Positions 1-10,690 of a stretch of DNA of 64,000 nt are shown piece after piece; position 1 is the stretch's first letter; each line of letters opens with the position of its first letter. The stretch is taken from assembly GCF_023699985.2 (NCBI RefSeq), contig NC_069679.1:81767150-81831149 (forward strand). Reading direction: 5' to 3'. The notes under the pieces are model-generated. The model worked only from the letters and a program-made list of their open reading frames with translations, did not search any database and had not been told where the DNA came from. Position numbers and translations under genes: made by a program. This stretch comes from Odocoileus virginianus. Lineage: Eukaryota > Chordata > Mammalia > Artiodactyla > Cervidae.

Positions 1-60
1 AACTGGGGGTGAGAGCTAAACAGAAAGATAATGCACAAATACCTTGGGTAGTGCAAAAAT

Positions 61-140
61 CTCCAGGCCGGAATACTAGAGTTGGTAGCTGTTCCCTTCT
101 CCAAGCAGATTCTTTACCTACTGAGCCGCCAGGGAAGCCC
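61..140 (-). mobile_element. Bov-tA SINE, internally deleted
   Basis: The reverse strand carries the tRNA-Glu-like head (ending in the 'ccagggaagccc' signature) and part of the body. About 60 bp between the body and the A/B-box head is missing, so this is a deleted copy. Confidence 0.75.
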
Positions 141-150
141 ATGTGTATAT

Positions 151-281
151 TGCATATATGGGCTTCCCACGTGGCATTCCTTCTCCAGGGGCATCTTCCT
201 GACCCAGGAATCGAATCCAGGTCTCCCACATTGCAGACAGATTGTTTACCCGCTGAACTCCCAGGGAGGCCCATATATATG
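151..281 (-). mobile_element. Bov-tA SINE fragment
   Basis: The stretch from 'ccttctccagggg' through 'cagggaggccc' is the minus-strand tRNA-like head of Bov-tA. A short plus-oriented SINE head (gggcttcccacgtggc, 160-175) abuts it. Similar 'catatatgg' words at 153-161 and 271-280 may be a target duplication. Confidence 0.75.
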
Positions 282-576
282 GACTTATTTACATCATATA
301 AACTGCATTTTTTCACATGAAGAAACTAATTTTTTTTAAATGCTTATAATCCAGGCAAATAAGTGGCACAACTAGGTCTAATTAACACTAAAGTCTTTGT
401 ATAACCTCACTTAATTTCTTCAATACCCATGTGATAACGGGTATTTTAATTTTACTAAATTAAAAATGCAATTATTCAAAGAGAATCCCGACAGGATAGT
501 ATTCTTTCTTTCTTTTTTTCCTAACTGAAATATCTTGAGAGTTTGGAGTGCAATAGGAATTTTGTAAGTATTTCTT

Positions 577-927
577 CTTTTAATCCAATTTGTCTATTTC
601 TTTCTTTTGGCGGCGCTGAGGCTTCATTTCTGCACGCAGGCTTTCTCCAGTTGCAGCGAGCGGGGCTGCTCTGTGATTGCGGTGTGTGGACTTATTACAG
701 CGGCTTCTCCTGTTCCCGCCCACGGGCTCCGGGAGCGCGGGCTTCCATAGCTGAGGCGCGCGGGCTCAGCAGTTCCAGCTCCCGAGCTCTAGAGCCTAGG
801 CTTAGCAGTCGTGGCGCATGGTTTAGTTGCTCTGTTATGTGTGGAATCTTCTTGCACCAGGGATTGAACTCATGTCCTCTGCATTGACAGGAGAATTCTT
901 AACCACTGGACCACCAAGGAAACCCTC
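577..927 (-). mobile_element. CHR-2-type cetartiodactyl SINE
   Basis: The GC-rich body ('gcgcgggctcagcagtt', 'gagctctagagcctaggc') and the head 'ttaaccactggaccaccaag' are typical of the CHR family shared by whales, hippos and ruminants, here in reverse. The words taagtatttc at 564-573 and 928-937 fit a 10-bp target duplication. An open frame of 114 codons across it is incidental. Confidence 0.8.
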
Positions 928-976
928 TAAGTATTTCCTGAGTGAGTTAAATGAATTGGCCAAGATCTTACAGTAG

Positions 977-1269
977 ACGTCCCTCATAGCTCAGTTGGTA
1001 AAGAATCTGCCTGCAATGCAGGAGACCCCGGTTCAATTACTGGGTCAGGAGGAGCCACTGGAGTTTACACACTCCAGTATTCTTGGGCTTCTTTTGTGGC
1101 TCAGCTAATCCGCCTGCAATGCAGGAGATGTGGGTTCAATCCCTGTGTTGGGAATATCCCCTGGGGGAAGGGAAAGTCTACCCACTCTAGTGCTCTGGCC
1201 TGGAGAATTCCATGTACTATGTAGTCCATGGGGTCACAAAGAGTCGGACAAGACTGAGTGACTTTCACT
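977..1269 (+). mobile_element. Two Bov-tA SINEs in tandem
   Basis: A partial Bov-tA (977-1085) is followed directly by a full Bov-tA2-type copy (1086-1269, with 'ggcctggagaattccatg' and the 'actttcactt' tail). The pair is flanked by ttacagtag at 968-976 and 1270-1278, which suggests that both lie within one target duplication. Confidence 0.85.
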
Positions 1270-1532
1270 TTACAGTAGGCAACAGGTGGAACTAGATTTG
1301 CTGCCTCACATCCCTTCCTCTTGTATTACTCCTATCAAAACCATGAAGCCAATTATTTTTTTAATAATATTTTTAAACAAATATTATAAGGGATAAATAT
1401 AATGTGAAAGAATGATATCATCTGAGCAGTCAGAGAAAAGGGTCCATCATATATATTGAGGGCAGAGGAAACTGTGTACTTATGTTGTGGGAACAGCAAT
1501 GTTTTTAATAATCTAGTAATTAGTCATTGGGA

Positions 1533-1746
1533 AGAAAGTGAAAGTGTCTGTAGCTTAGTCAAGTCTGACTTTTTGCAACCCCATGGACTGTAGCCTGCCA
1601 GGCTCCTCTGTCCATGGAATTCTCTAGGCAATAATTCTTGAACGAATAGTTAGTCGCTCTCTAGGCGATCTTCCCAACCCAGGGTCAAACCTGGGTCTCC
1701 TGCATTGCAGGAAGATTCTTTACTGCATGAACCATCAAGGAAGTCC
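1533..1746 (-). mobile_element. Bov-tA SINE
   Basis: Full-length reverse copy, from the tail 'gaaagtgaaagtg' to the tRNA-like head at 1690-1746, with a small internal rearrangement near 1635-1665. Confidence 0.85.
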
Positions 1747-1747
1747 T

Positions 1748-1908
1748 ACAGGACAGAGGATGAGATGCTTGGACGGCATCGCCAACTCAATGGACATGAG
1801 CCTGAGCAAGCCCCAGGAGATAGTGAAGGATGGGGAAGCCTGACATGATGCATGTAGTCCATGGGTTTGCAGAGTCAGACACGATTAACAACTGAACAAC
1901 AAAAATTA
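1748..1908 (+). mobile_element. BovB LINE 3' end fragment
   Basis: Contains the BovB 3' signature blocks 'gaggatgagatg', 'caatggacatgagc' and the terminal 'gagtcagacacga..actgaac'. It abuts the preceding SINE, so one insertion lies beside or inside the other. Confidence 0.8.
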
Positions 1909-2991
1909 CTCATTGTGCTAGAGATAGCATTCCTCTTTGAATTCTCTGGAGACAGGTGAAGTTGACTTTGTGAATAATCTGGTCTTTAAAGTCAAGAATT
2001 TGTGATCTGGAAATAAGTTAGCAAGAATAAAAACAAAGTTATATGGCATGTTCTCTTTAACAGTCTTAGCGATTATTTGTCTTATCTCTTTGACATCTCA
2101 TAATAATGTGAGAAAATATGAGTCAACTGTCACAGATACATTACCCTTTGTAGACTTTTAAGTGTCAACAATTATGCTCTGAAATTTGTCAGGGTCTCGT
2201 AAATAGTAACTCTTCCCTAAATGTATTGTTTTATTGTAAAATGTGGCCAGTAGTCTAACATTATTATATGGTAATGTATAGTTATCTGTAAGACTTTGCC
2301 TGAAATATGGTCTACTGTCCTTTAGATGACATATATGTACATGGTCTAGAAAACATTCTCAAAAGTTTTCTTGAGCAAATTACCTAAAGCAGTAATTTTT
2401 ATCTAGGTCTATCTCCCCATCTTCTGTCTCTGCCTTACTTTATTTTTTACTTTCCCTTATTTGACAATATATATTGTGTATTTACTTATTTTAGTTGTTT
2501 ACTGTTAGTCTTCTAACTAGAATGCCCAGAAATTACATGTTTAAGTATATACTAAACAATGATGTACAATTATATATACATATATATGTAATTTTCATGT
2601 AGATGCATGCTCATATCTCTTCTGTTAGCAATAGCTCCCAAAAAGAAACAAACAAATGTTCATTATTGGTAGAATAAATATTATGATTTTGGGGATACAT
2701 ATCAATGAGAATAAATTAATTGAATCTAACACAACAAATGCTCAGAACACTTACATAAACCTACAGTTGAGAAAAGTTATCTAATACAAGCTTATTTTAC
2801 AGTAAAGTGTTGAATAACTCAAACAGTTTTTGGAGTATGAAAAGAGAAAAAAAAAAAAGAATGGTTTTTTGGATACAGAATGACTGTAAGTGTATCAGTT
2901 GTTTGTGACCGCAGGGCTGACTAGGAACTGAGACTTGTTGTAGCTGTTCAATGTCATGAGAAAGGATTATACCCCACATCATTAGCCTGTT
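1909..2991. other. No recognised feature
   Basis: AT-rich sequence with short AT-repeat patches (about 2565-2590) and an A-run near 2848. I recognise no gene or repeat family. Confidence 0.5.
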
Positions 2992-3268
2992 GCTATGTTC
3001 ACTCACTAAGTTGTATTGGACTCTTTACAACCCCATGGGCTGCAGCACGCCAGGCTCTCCTGTCCTTCCCTCTATCCAAGCGTTTGCTCAGATTCATGTC
3101 CATTGAGTCAGTGATGATATCTTATCTTCTCATCTTCTACCACACTCTTCCTCTCTTGCCCTCAATCTTTCCCAGCACCAGGGTCTTTTCCAATTATTTG
3201 GCTTTTTGCACCAGGTGGTCAAAATATTTTAGCTTCAGGTTCAGCATCAGTCTTTCCAATGAATAGCC
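2992..3268 (-). mobile_element. BovB LINE 3' end fragment
   Basis: Antisense BovB 3' region: 'cactaagttgtattggactc', 'catgtccattgagtcagtga', 'caatctttcccagca' and 'gtctttccaatgaata' occur in consensus order. It is diverged by several indels and has no target duplication that I can see. Confidence 0.8.
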
Positions 3269-4009
3269 TGAGAAATGATAAAAATATAAACTTTTATATA
3301 TATTTTCTACTGAATGTGTACTGCTTTCAAACCATTTTAAATTTGAAATATTGTGAGTCTAAATTTTGTAAGTCAGAGATCCTCTGTACATATATATTTT
3401 AAATATGAGACATGTAAATATCTCTCTAGGCACACACAGAAAAATAACTTTGAGCTTGTACATTTTAGCTTAGATTTATTATTGTAAGCACCAGAGGTTG
3501 TTTTTTTTTTTTCCCTTTGAAAATTATCTGCATTCTCGGGTGATTCCTATAAGTCATGTCATACTTTCTTGATGTCACAAAACTGGAATCAGTTAATAAG
3601 CGTCTCTAGAACATTTTCATTTTTCTAGCCCATCATTCAGACTGTCTTCCCTGGATTTTTGCTCTGCTTCTAGTTTTTCCAGTTTCTGACTTTTACATAT
3701 TTTTATTTATATACTTGATTCAATCTCTAGGATAGTTAAACCCCCTCATTAACACAGATTCACACTGGATTGTGGCTAGAATTACCACTTGGACTCATTT
3801 TCTGGAACAAGGGCTCAGCAACTGCAGAGGAAAGAATTGACACAGCAGGATGGTGTTGCCTTACCCTATGCATTCCCCAGAAAGACTTGTTTTAATGTAA
3901 CTGCATTTAACCATTCTGTCTCACAAGGTTGTTTGTGTATTCCTGAACTCTTGTCACATGTTGTACCAGTTTATCTGGACTGTTCATATTAATATCATTA
4001 ATGGTGAAT
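3269..4009. other. No recognised feature
   Basis: AT-rich sequence with a T-run at about 3499-3512. Nothing in it is assigned to a gene or repeat with confidence. Confidence 0.5.
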
Positions 4010-5033
4010 GTTGCTGTTGTTGTAATTCAGTTGCTAAGGTCACTGTTTCCGACCCAATGGACTGCAGTTTGGAGAAGGCGATGGCACCCCATTCCAGTCC
4101 TCTCACCTGGAAAATCCCATGGACGGAGGAGTCTGGTGGTCTGCAGTCCATGGGGTCGCGAAGAGTCTGACACCACTGAGAGACTTCACATTCACTTTTC
4201 ACTTTGATGCATTGGAGAAGGAAATGGCAACCCACTCCATTGTCTTGCCTGGAGAATCCCAGGGACGGCGGAGCCTGGTGGGATGCCGTCTATGGGGATG
4301 CCAGGTTCCTCTGTCCTCCATTATTTGCCAGAGTTTGCTCAAGTTCATGTCCATTGAGTCAGTGATGCTATCTAACCACCTCATTCTCTGCTTCCCTCTT
4401 CTGATTTTGCCTTTGATCTTTCCCAGCATCAGGGTATTTTCGAATGAGTCAGTTCTTCACATCAGGTGGCCAAAGTGTTGGAGCTTTAGCTTCAGCCATC
4501 AGTCCTTCCAATGAGTATTCAGGGTTGATTTCCTTTAGGTTTGACTGGCTTGATCTCCTTGAAGTCCAAGGGACTCTGAAGAGTCTTCTCTAGCACCACA
4601 ATTCAAAAGCATCAATCTTTTGGTGCTAAGCTTTCATTATGGTCCAAATCTCACATCTATACATGGTTACTGGAAAAACCATAGCATTAATTATATGGAC
4701 CTTTGTCAGCTAAGTGATGTCTGTGCTTTTAATATGCTGTTTAGGTTTGTCATAACTTTCCTCCCATGAAGCAAGTGTCTTTTAATTTCATGGCTGCAGT
4801 CACTGTTCCCAGTGATTTTGGAGCCCAAGAAAATAAAATCTGTCACTGCTTCCACTTTTTACCATCTATTTGCCATGAAATGATGGGATCAGATACCATG
4901 ATCTTAGTTTTTGAATGCTGAGTTTTAAGCCAGCTTTTTCACTCTCATTTTCTCCCTTCATCAAGAGGCTCTTTAGTTCCTCTTCACTTTCTACTGTTAG
5001 GTATCATCTGCATATCTGAGGTTGTTAATATTT
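4010..5033 (-). mobile_element. BovB LINE, 5'-truncated and interrupted
   Basis: About 0.8 kb of antisense BovB: 3' end at 4010-4068 and the rest at 4301-5033, running up to the reverse-transcriptase YADD region near 5000. A Bov-A2 SINE is inserted at 4069-4300. The coding part is full of stops and frame changes, so the copy is dead. Confidence 0.85.
4069..4300 (+). mobile_element. Bov-A2 SINE nested in BovB
   Basis: Dimer of two Bov-A monomers ('ggagaaggcgatggcacccc' then 'ggagaaggaaatggcaaccc'). The 3' end, with the usual agc-rich tail, is missing. It lies within an antisense BovB copy and is therefore younger than it. Confidence 0.85.
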
Positions 5034-5226
5034 AATAGTGAATACTTGCTTTCAATCTTGGGGACTGGAGCTTCATTAACTGGTCAGTCATACAGGCACT
5101 GTACAATGAAATGATTGTGATTATCCCCCAATAAATCCAGGGTAGCCAAACTCAGCTGAACTTCTGTAGCTGGCAAAACTTTGCACCTTTTGCCCCACAA
5201 TGTTCCTTGAAGGAATTAAGCTCATT

Positions 5227-5685
5227 CTGTACTACTCCATGGACTGCAGAATGCCAGGCTTCCCTGACCTTCACCAACACCCAGAGCTTGGTTAAACTCA
5301 TGTCCATCGAGTCAGTGAGGCCATCCAACCATTCATCCTCTGCGTCCCCTTTTCCTCCTGCCTTCAATCTTTCCCAGCATCAGGGTCTTTTCCAGTGAGT
5401 CAGTTCTCACATCAGGTGGCCAAAATATTGGAGTTTCAGCTTTAGCATCAGTCCTTCCAATGAATATTCAGGACTGATTTCCTTTAGGATTGACTGGTTG
5501 GATCTCCTTGCAGTCCAAGGGACTCTCAAGAGTCTTTTCCAACACCATAGTTCAAAAGCATCAATTCTTCTTCAGTGCTCAGCTTTCTTTATAGTCCAAC
5601 TCTCACATCCATACATGACCACTGGAAAAACAGTCCACGGGGTTGCAAAGAGTTGGACTGAACTGAACTGAACTGTGCTACTCCA
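5227..5685 (+). mobile_element. BovB LINE with inverted 5' part (twin-priming type)
   Basis: The short 3' end (5631-5672, ending in repeats of 'gaact') is in plus orientation, while the adjoining upstream part of the element (about 5238-5630) is inverted. The two pieces meet at the same consensus point (both contain 'cagtcca'). The whole is flanked by ctgtactactcca (5227-5239) and ctgtgctactcca (5673-5685), a 13-bp target duplication with one change. This supports one insertion event with 5' inversion, as known for L1 twin priming. Confidence 0.85.
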
Positions 5686-5798
5686 CTTGGAGGAGTGCTT
5701 AAAATCTTACACTTGATTTCCTCTGGACTTTGCTGGGGAGCCTTTTCCGTTTGCTGATTTTCTCTGCATTCTTTCACTGTAAGAAACTGTAACTATGT

Positions 5799-5990
5799 TC
5801 CCCAATGTTTCAGCAGGTAAAGAAACCTTTTTCAGGAGATGCAGGTTCAATCCCTGAGTTGGGAAGATCATCTGGAAGGGAAAAATGTCAACACACTCAG
5901 TATTCTTACCCGTAAAATCCACTGTACAGAGGAACCTGGTGGGTTACAATCCAAAAAAGTTGTACAGAATCAAACAGGACTGAACCACTA
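5799..5990 (+). mobile_element. Bov-tA SINE, diverged
   Basis: The body blocks 'ggttcaatccctgagttggg' and 'agtattcttacccgtaaaat' and the tail 'aacaggactgaac' follow Bov-tA order with many substitutions. Confidence 0.75.
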
Positions 5991-6256
5991 ACCATGCATA
6001 CACATGAATATAAAAATCTTTAAGTCCTGTGGGTCGTTCCAGAGAATCTTCAAACTTGAGACAGTCTCAGGGACCCTGACCACAGCCTCTTTCCCAGAGC
6101 TAAGTCAACGAAGGTTTTCTCACGCACTCTGAAGGATGGTGCTGCTCTCATTCATTTCTCCAACAAAGTGCTGAACAGAATATAGTTACAGTAAAGCAAG
6201 AATTTTAGTAATAGCAGAAATCAACTTAGTAATAGGAGAAAGAAAACTCATGAGTT

Positions 6257-6552
6257 ATCCTTGCATTGGAGAAGGCAATGGCACCCCACTTCAGTACTCT
6301 TGCCTGGAAAATCCCATGGAAGGAGGAGCCTGGTAGGCTGCAGTCCATGGGGCCGCTAAGAGTCGGACACGACTGAGCGACTTCACTTTCACTTTTCACT
6401 TTCATGCACTGGAGAAGGAAATGGCAACCCACTCCAGTGTTCTTGCCTGGAGAATCCCAGGGATGGGGGAGCCTGGTGGGCTGCCGTCTGTGGGGTCGCA
6501 CAGAGTCGGACACGACTGAAACAACTTAGCAGCAGCAGCAGCATCCTTGCAT
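6257..6552 (+). mobile_element. Bov-A2 SINE with target duplication
   Basis: Complete dimer: the first monomer starts at about 6267, the second at about 6412, and an (agc)n tail lies at 6527-6542. Perfect 10-bp target duplication atccttgcat at 6257-6266 and 6543-6552. Close match to the expected sequence suggests a fairly young copy. Confidence 0.92.
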
Positions 6553-6667
6553 CTCTCTTAATGTCTTTCATTCTTTTTACCTTATTATGTGACTGAGAAA
6601 AACTTGTACCAGGAGTGGACTGGTCATCTGTGACATTTTCTTGCATCTTCTTCATCTTATAAATTAA

Positions 6668-7260
6668 TCTTTTCTTGTAATATACCCAGTTTAAAATGCC
6701 ATATTATTTTCTACTGTACAGCAAAATGAATCAGCCATGCATATACATATGTGAGTCAGTCACTCAGTCGTGTCCAACTCTTTGTGACTCTATGGGCTGC
6801 AGCCCACCAGGCTCCTCTGTCCTTGGGATTCTCCAGGCAAGAATGCTGGAGTGGGTCGCCATTCCCTTCTCCAACATGTACATAGATCACCTCCCTTTTG
6901 GACTTACTTCCCATTCAGGCCACCACAGCACATTAAGTAAGTTTCCTGCTCTAACAGTGTATTCTCTTTAGTTATCTCTTTTACGCATGGCATCAATAAA
7001 TATATGTGCTAATCCCAACCTCCCAATTCCTCCCACACTCCTTTTCCCCCTTGGTATCCATGTATTTGTTCTCTACATCTGTGTCTCTATTTCTGCTTCA
7101 CAAATAAGATCTTCTATACCATTTTTTTTCTAGATTCCATATATGCGTTAATTTGGAATATTTGTTTTTCTCTTTCTGATTTACTTTATCTTGTGTCTTC
7201 TTACGCTTGCATTACTTTCTCATTTTTATTTTTTATTTTATGGTTTTCTTGCAATAACTT
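6668..7260 (-). mobile_element. L1 3' end, antisense
   Basis: 'tactgtacagcaaaatgaat', 'cctcccaattcctcccacac' and 'ctctttctgatttactttat' are typical of an antisense artiodactyl L1 3' region. It is split by a Bov-type SINE at about 6750-6876. The 5' limit is uncertain. Confidence 0.75.
6750..6876 (-). mobile_element. Bov-tA/Bov-A half SINE nested in L1
   Basis: Runs from 'gagtcagtcactcagtcgtg' to 'cgccattcccttctcca' in reverse orientation and lacks the tRNA-like head. It interrupts the antisense L1 3' region. Confidence 0.85.
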
Positions 7261-7394
7261 ATTTTAACACACTTCTTTTTATGTGGTGAAACAAGATAGT
7301 ATAATCTATTAATGCAAATGCTCTATGTAAATCAAAATGAAGTGGTCTTAATGGATAAACTATACATAATTGAATAAGGGTTCCACCATCAAAT

Positions 7395-7925
7395 TTCCAG
7401 ATTGTGTCTTAATTTCCCTTCCCTCAAAATTCATATGTTGAAGTTGTAGCTTCTTCTATCTCAGAATGGAACTGTATTTGGAGTTAGGATCTTTAAAGCA
7501 GCAGTTAAGGTTAAGTGAGACCCAAGAGATGAGGGTTCCATCCCTGGGTTGGGAGATTCCCCTGGAGAAGGAAATGGCAACTCACTCCAGTATTCTTGCC
7601 TAGAAAATTCCACGTACAGAGAAGCCTGGCAGCCTGTAGCCCATGGAGTCCAGAGTCAGACACAACTGAGCGTACCCTCAAATCCAGTCTGAATTATGTC
7701 CTTATAAGGAGAGATTAGGACACACTCAAAGAAACCATCAAGTCGGCCCCCAGTGAGAAGGCAGCCGTCTTCAAACTGAGGAGAGAGGACTCAGAAGAAC
7801 CCAGCTCTGCTGATGCTTTGCTCTTGAGGTTCTAGCCTCGAGAATTGTGAGAAAATAAATTTCTGTTAATTAGTTACCCAGTCTATAATACTTAGTTACA
7901 GCAAAGCAGCTCTAGAAAACTAGTC
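7395..7925 (+). mobile_element. MLT1A-like MaLR LTR, interrupted
   Basis: 'aaaattcatatgttgaagtt', 'ctgtatttggagttaggatc', 'ttaaggttaagtgag', 'gtccttataaggagagatta' and 'attgtgagaaaataaatttc' match the order of an MLT1A-type LTR, including an AATAAA signal near the end. A Bov-tA (about 7518-7672) interrupts it. Such LTRs predate ruminants. Confidence 0.8.
7518..7672 (+). mobile_element. Bov-tA SINE nested in MLT1A-like LTR
   Basis: Starts inside the head ('gatgagggttccatccctgg') and runs through 'cagtattcttgcctagaaa' to 'cagacacaactgagcg'. The tRNA-like first half is missing. Confidence 0.85.
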
Positions 7926-8142
7926 TCCAAACTGTAGAACTACTAATGGGCCTTTAGTATAAACAGAAAACTGTATGTTATTATCTGATGTATGTTCTTC
8001 AGGATGCACTTATAAATCTGACATTAAATATTAAATATTGGAAAATTATTTCTTTCTTCACATTTTAGAAAAAATAAATGATATGTCTGCTTTAGGATTT
8101 CTTATAAATTTATATGCCAGTGATTCCCAACCTATCGGCCTT

Positions 8143-8347
8143 GAGTGTGTGCTCTGTCACGCAGTGGTGTCCAACTCTTTTACAACCCCAGGGACTGAAG
8201 CTTGCCAGGCTCCTCTGTCAAGAATACTGGAGTGGGCTACCATTTCCTACTCTGGGGGATCTTCCTGGTCTGGGGATTGAACCTGTGTCTCCTGTGGCTC
8301 TTGCATTGGCAGGAAGATTCTTCACCACTGAGCCACTTGGGAATCCA
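8143..8347 (-). mobile_element. Bov-tA SINE
   Basis: Reverse copy from 'gctctgtcacgcagtggtg' to the head 'ctgagccacttgggaatcc', with a deletion near 8220 and a small insertion near 8297. Confidence 0.85.
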
Positions 8348-8889
8348 TATAGGCCAAGCACCAGGTGACTGAAAGTTAAATACAGTAAACTTGGGAATTT
8401 ATTCTCATAACAAAGAGTGACTCTAGACTGAATAAACAATCTCTGTACATAGCTTTATCTCAAATTTTCAAATGTATACAGATGATATCCTGATTTCAAG
8501 ATGCAAATCATTTGTAAGTAGTTCTAAATGATTGTAGTGTTGTGCTTTTGATTAACGAAGTCTAAGAAAAGTTATCAAGTAAAAGTCCACATATTTTTCA
8601 AGCTATAAAGACATAATCATGCTGAATGTATGAAATCTTCATAACAATACTATTTTCAATTTTAAAAAAACCTGGGAAGTATGTCTTTTTCTTTGGAAAA
8701 ATAGCATAATATATGATCGTGAATCATAGAAAGAAAAGCTATCATCTGTGTTATTGATTTTAAAATCTTTATTTTCATATGAAGAAAAAAAGCGGAGCCA
8801 TTGATTATTACAACGGAGCTAACACCTGGCTTATTCAACATATTAATAGCAAAGACAGAATAGAGTAGTTGTTTGTGATCTCTGGAGTT
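8348..8889. other. No recognised feature
   Basis: AT-rich, apparently unique sequence; no gene or repeat recognised. Confidence 0.5.
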
Positions 8890-9075
8890 GACTTAAATGT
8901 GTTCAACTTCCAGCTTCACATTTCATGAGCTGTGTGACATTGAGAAAACTAAATTAATGTCTACATCTCAGTTTTCAAGCCTAGAAAATGTGAATGATGA
9001 CTTTCCTTCCTAGAAATATAGTGAGAATTAAAGGACAAAAGACTTTCAAGCACTTGGCACAGGCTCTACTAAAGA
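8890..9075 (+). repeat. MIR SINE (ancient)
   Basis: 'gagctgtgtgacattgag' followed by a 'ctcagttttcaagcctagaa' block, then 'gtgagaattaaagga' and 'agcacttggcacaggctc', is the MIR order (core, tail) in plus orientation, heavily diverged. Confidence 0.65.
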
Positions 9076-10466
9076 AACACTGAGCAGAGTGTATCTATCC
9101 CATTGCTTCTAGCTTTAAGCTTATTTTCCCCTATAGGTCCTTTACTGCCTTCACTCACGCAGTCAGCTTCCACCCTGGATACAGAATAAACAAAGTGATT
9201 CTGAGAAAGTACTTGAGACTTAGAAAGAAAAATATCATAGCTCCCCAGCAGGCAGCAAATCAACTTAAACTCTGCTAATTTCTCTGAAACTAAGTACTTG
9301 GGTTTATAGCTACAGGATATCTTCCTTCTTTGATGCACTTCAGTGACTCTTGTGAAATTCTTATTTCTTTACTGAAACCAAAGCCTTTCAAGCAATCAAA
9401 ACATGACAATTGGAAAGCATTTTGGCATTGACTTCAAAATATCTGTTTGTGTCTTTATTCTGACAATGCCTTGCGATTGTTTATTTTTGAAAACACAATT
9501 GGTAAATATCAGAGAGGAAGAAGTAATGTGTATAAATTTCTTTTAAAAATTCACTAATCTTTTCCATCTTCAAATGAGACATAATACTGCTGCAGTGGGG
9601 ATAAGGTCACCAGGTTAACAATGTAATTTATGAGCATGCATACACAATCGTAAATTGCAAAGGAGGCTGGGCTTGCTCTAGCTATCAGTGAAATCACTGC
9701 AGAATGATAATGGAAATCAGTCATATAAAAAACTACCAGGGAAATCATTAGACTACCAATCCATCAGACAAATAATTTTTCTTTATTAATTCTCACTTAA
9801 GATTCAACAGGATACTTTACATGACTTAATAATCAGTTACTTATTAATATATTTGTAATTGTTTTCCTTCATTTTGCAGCAGCATATTTCATCTTATTTG
9901 AGATTGTTTCTACTTTTCCAACCTCCATCAAAATATTTTGGAATGAAAAAATTTACTATGTTATGGTCTTCTGACATTTCCAATTATCGAGCATTCTTAT
10001 TCATGAGAACAATAGCTGGTAAATTCATAAAACAAGACAGAAACCCATAAATTGAATAAGATATTCATGGAACATTATTTCAGCGGTGTATTGCAGAACA
10101 TTTGCGTGTATACCTAAAAATCAGCTGAGACAAGTGACACTTTTCTAGAAGAAAACAATGCAAACTGACAGTGTAGTAAGCACTCTTTTCCTTCTTCTTT
10201 TTCTTTTTTTGGTTTGGTTTACTTTTTTTATAAGGAGGGAGTTTTAATAGTAGTGAAGTTATTAAGAAAACTTATGCGGAACTTGAAAATAAGGCTAAAG
10301 GAAGCCAGTAAGTTTTTCGGCCTCATCTTGGAGCATTGTCTAACAGGCCTGAGAAAGGGTAATGCGATTTTCTAAATGATATATATTTTTTCTGTTTGTT
10401 TGACTTGCTAAATCCAATTTATTAAGAGAAGAGCCCCAAATTCTGCATAGTTATCTGCTAGGCTGA
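9076..10466. other. No recognised feature
   Basis: About 1.4 kb of AT-rich sequence with a T-rich patch near 10190-10230. Open frames of 60-90 codons at 9069-9338 (minus), 9554-9748 (minus) and 9859-10050 (plus) show no recognisable domain and look like chance. Confidence 0.5.
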
Positions 10467-10690
10467 TGTCATTTAGTCACTAAATCTCATCCAACTCTTT
10501 TTCGACCTCATGGACTGTAGCCTGCCAGAAACCTGTAGCCAGCTTCCTCTTTCCATCGATTCTTCTGGCAAAGACACTGGAGTGAGTTGCCATTTCCTTT
10601 TCCAGGGGGCCTTCCCAACCAAGGGATTGAACCCACATCTCCTGAACCGGCAGGTGGATTCTTTACCACTGAACGACTGTGGGAAACCCC
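10467..10690 (-). mobile_element. Bov-tA SINE
   Basis: Reverse copy with the signature 'actgtagcctgccag' followed by a short extra segment (about 10528-10545) before the body resumes. The head ends at 'gactgtgggaaacccc'. Confidence 0.85.

Larger units (their letters stand above)
405..1312 (-). repeat. Probable MIR, split by younger SINEs
   Basis: Short blocks at about 405-470, 930-976 and 1279-1312 resemble consecutive parts of an antisense MIR (the genomic-average 'gttaa..ttggccaag..cttacag' block followed by 'ggtggaactagatttg'). They are interrupted by a CHR SINE and by a Bov-tA pair. The blocks are diverged, so this is a tentative join. Confidence 0.4.

Noticed and set aside
60..285. tRNA gene suggested by tRNA-like A and B boxes in SINE heads (here and in many other Bov-tA copies)
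   Set aside because: These are degenerate tRNA-Glu-derived SINE heads joined to a SINE body; no intact cloverleaf with a proper acceptor stem is seen.
543..887. Plus-strand frame of 114 codons, GC-rich, Ser/Arg/Ala-rich
   Set aside because: It lies across a reverse CHR-2-type SINE, whose GC-rich body explains the composition.
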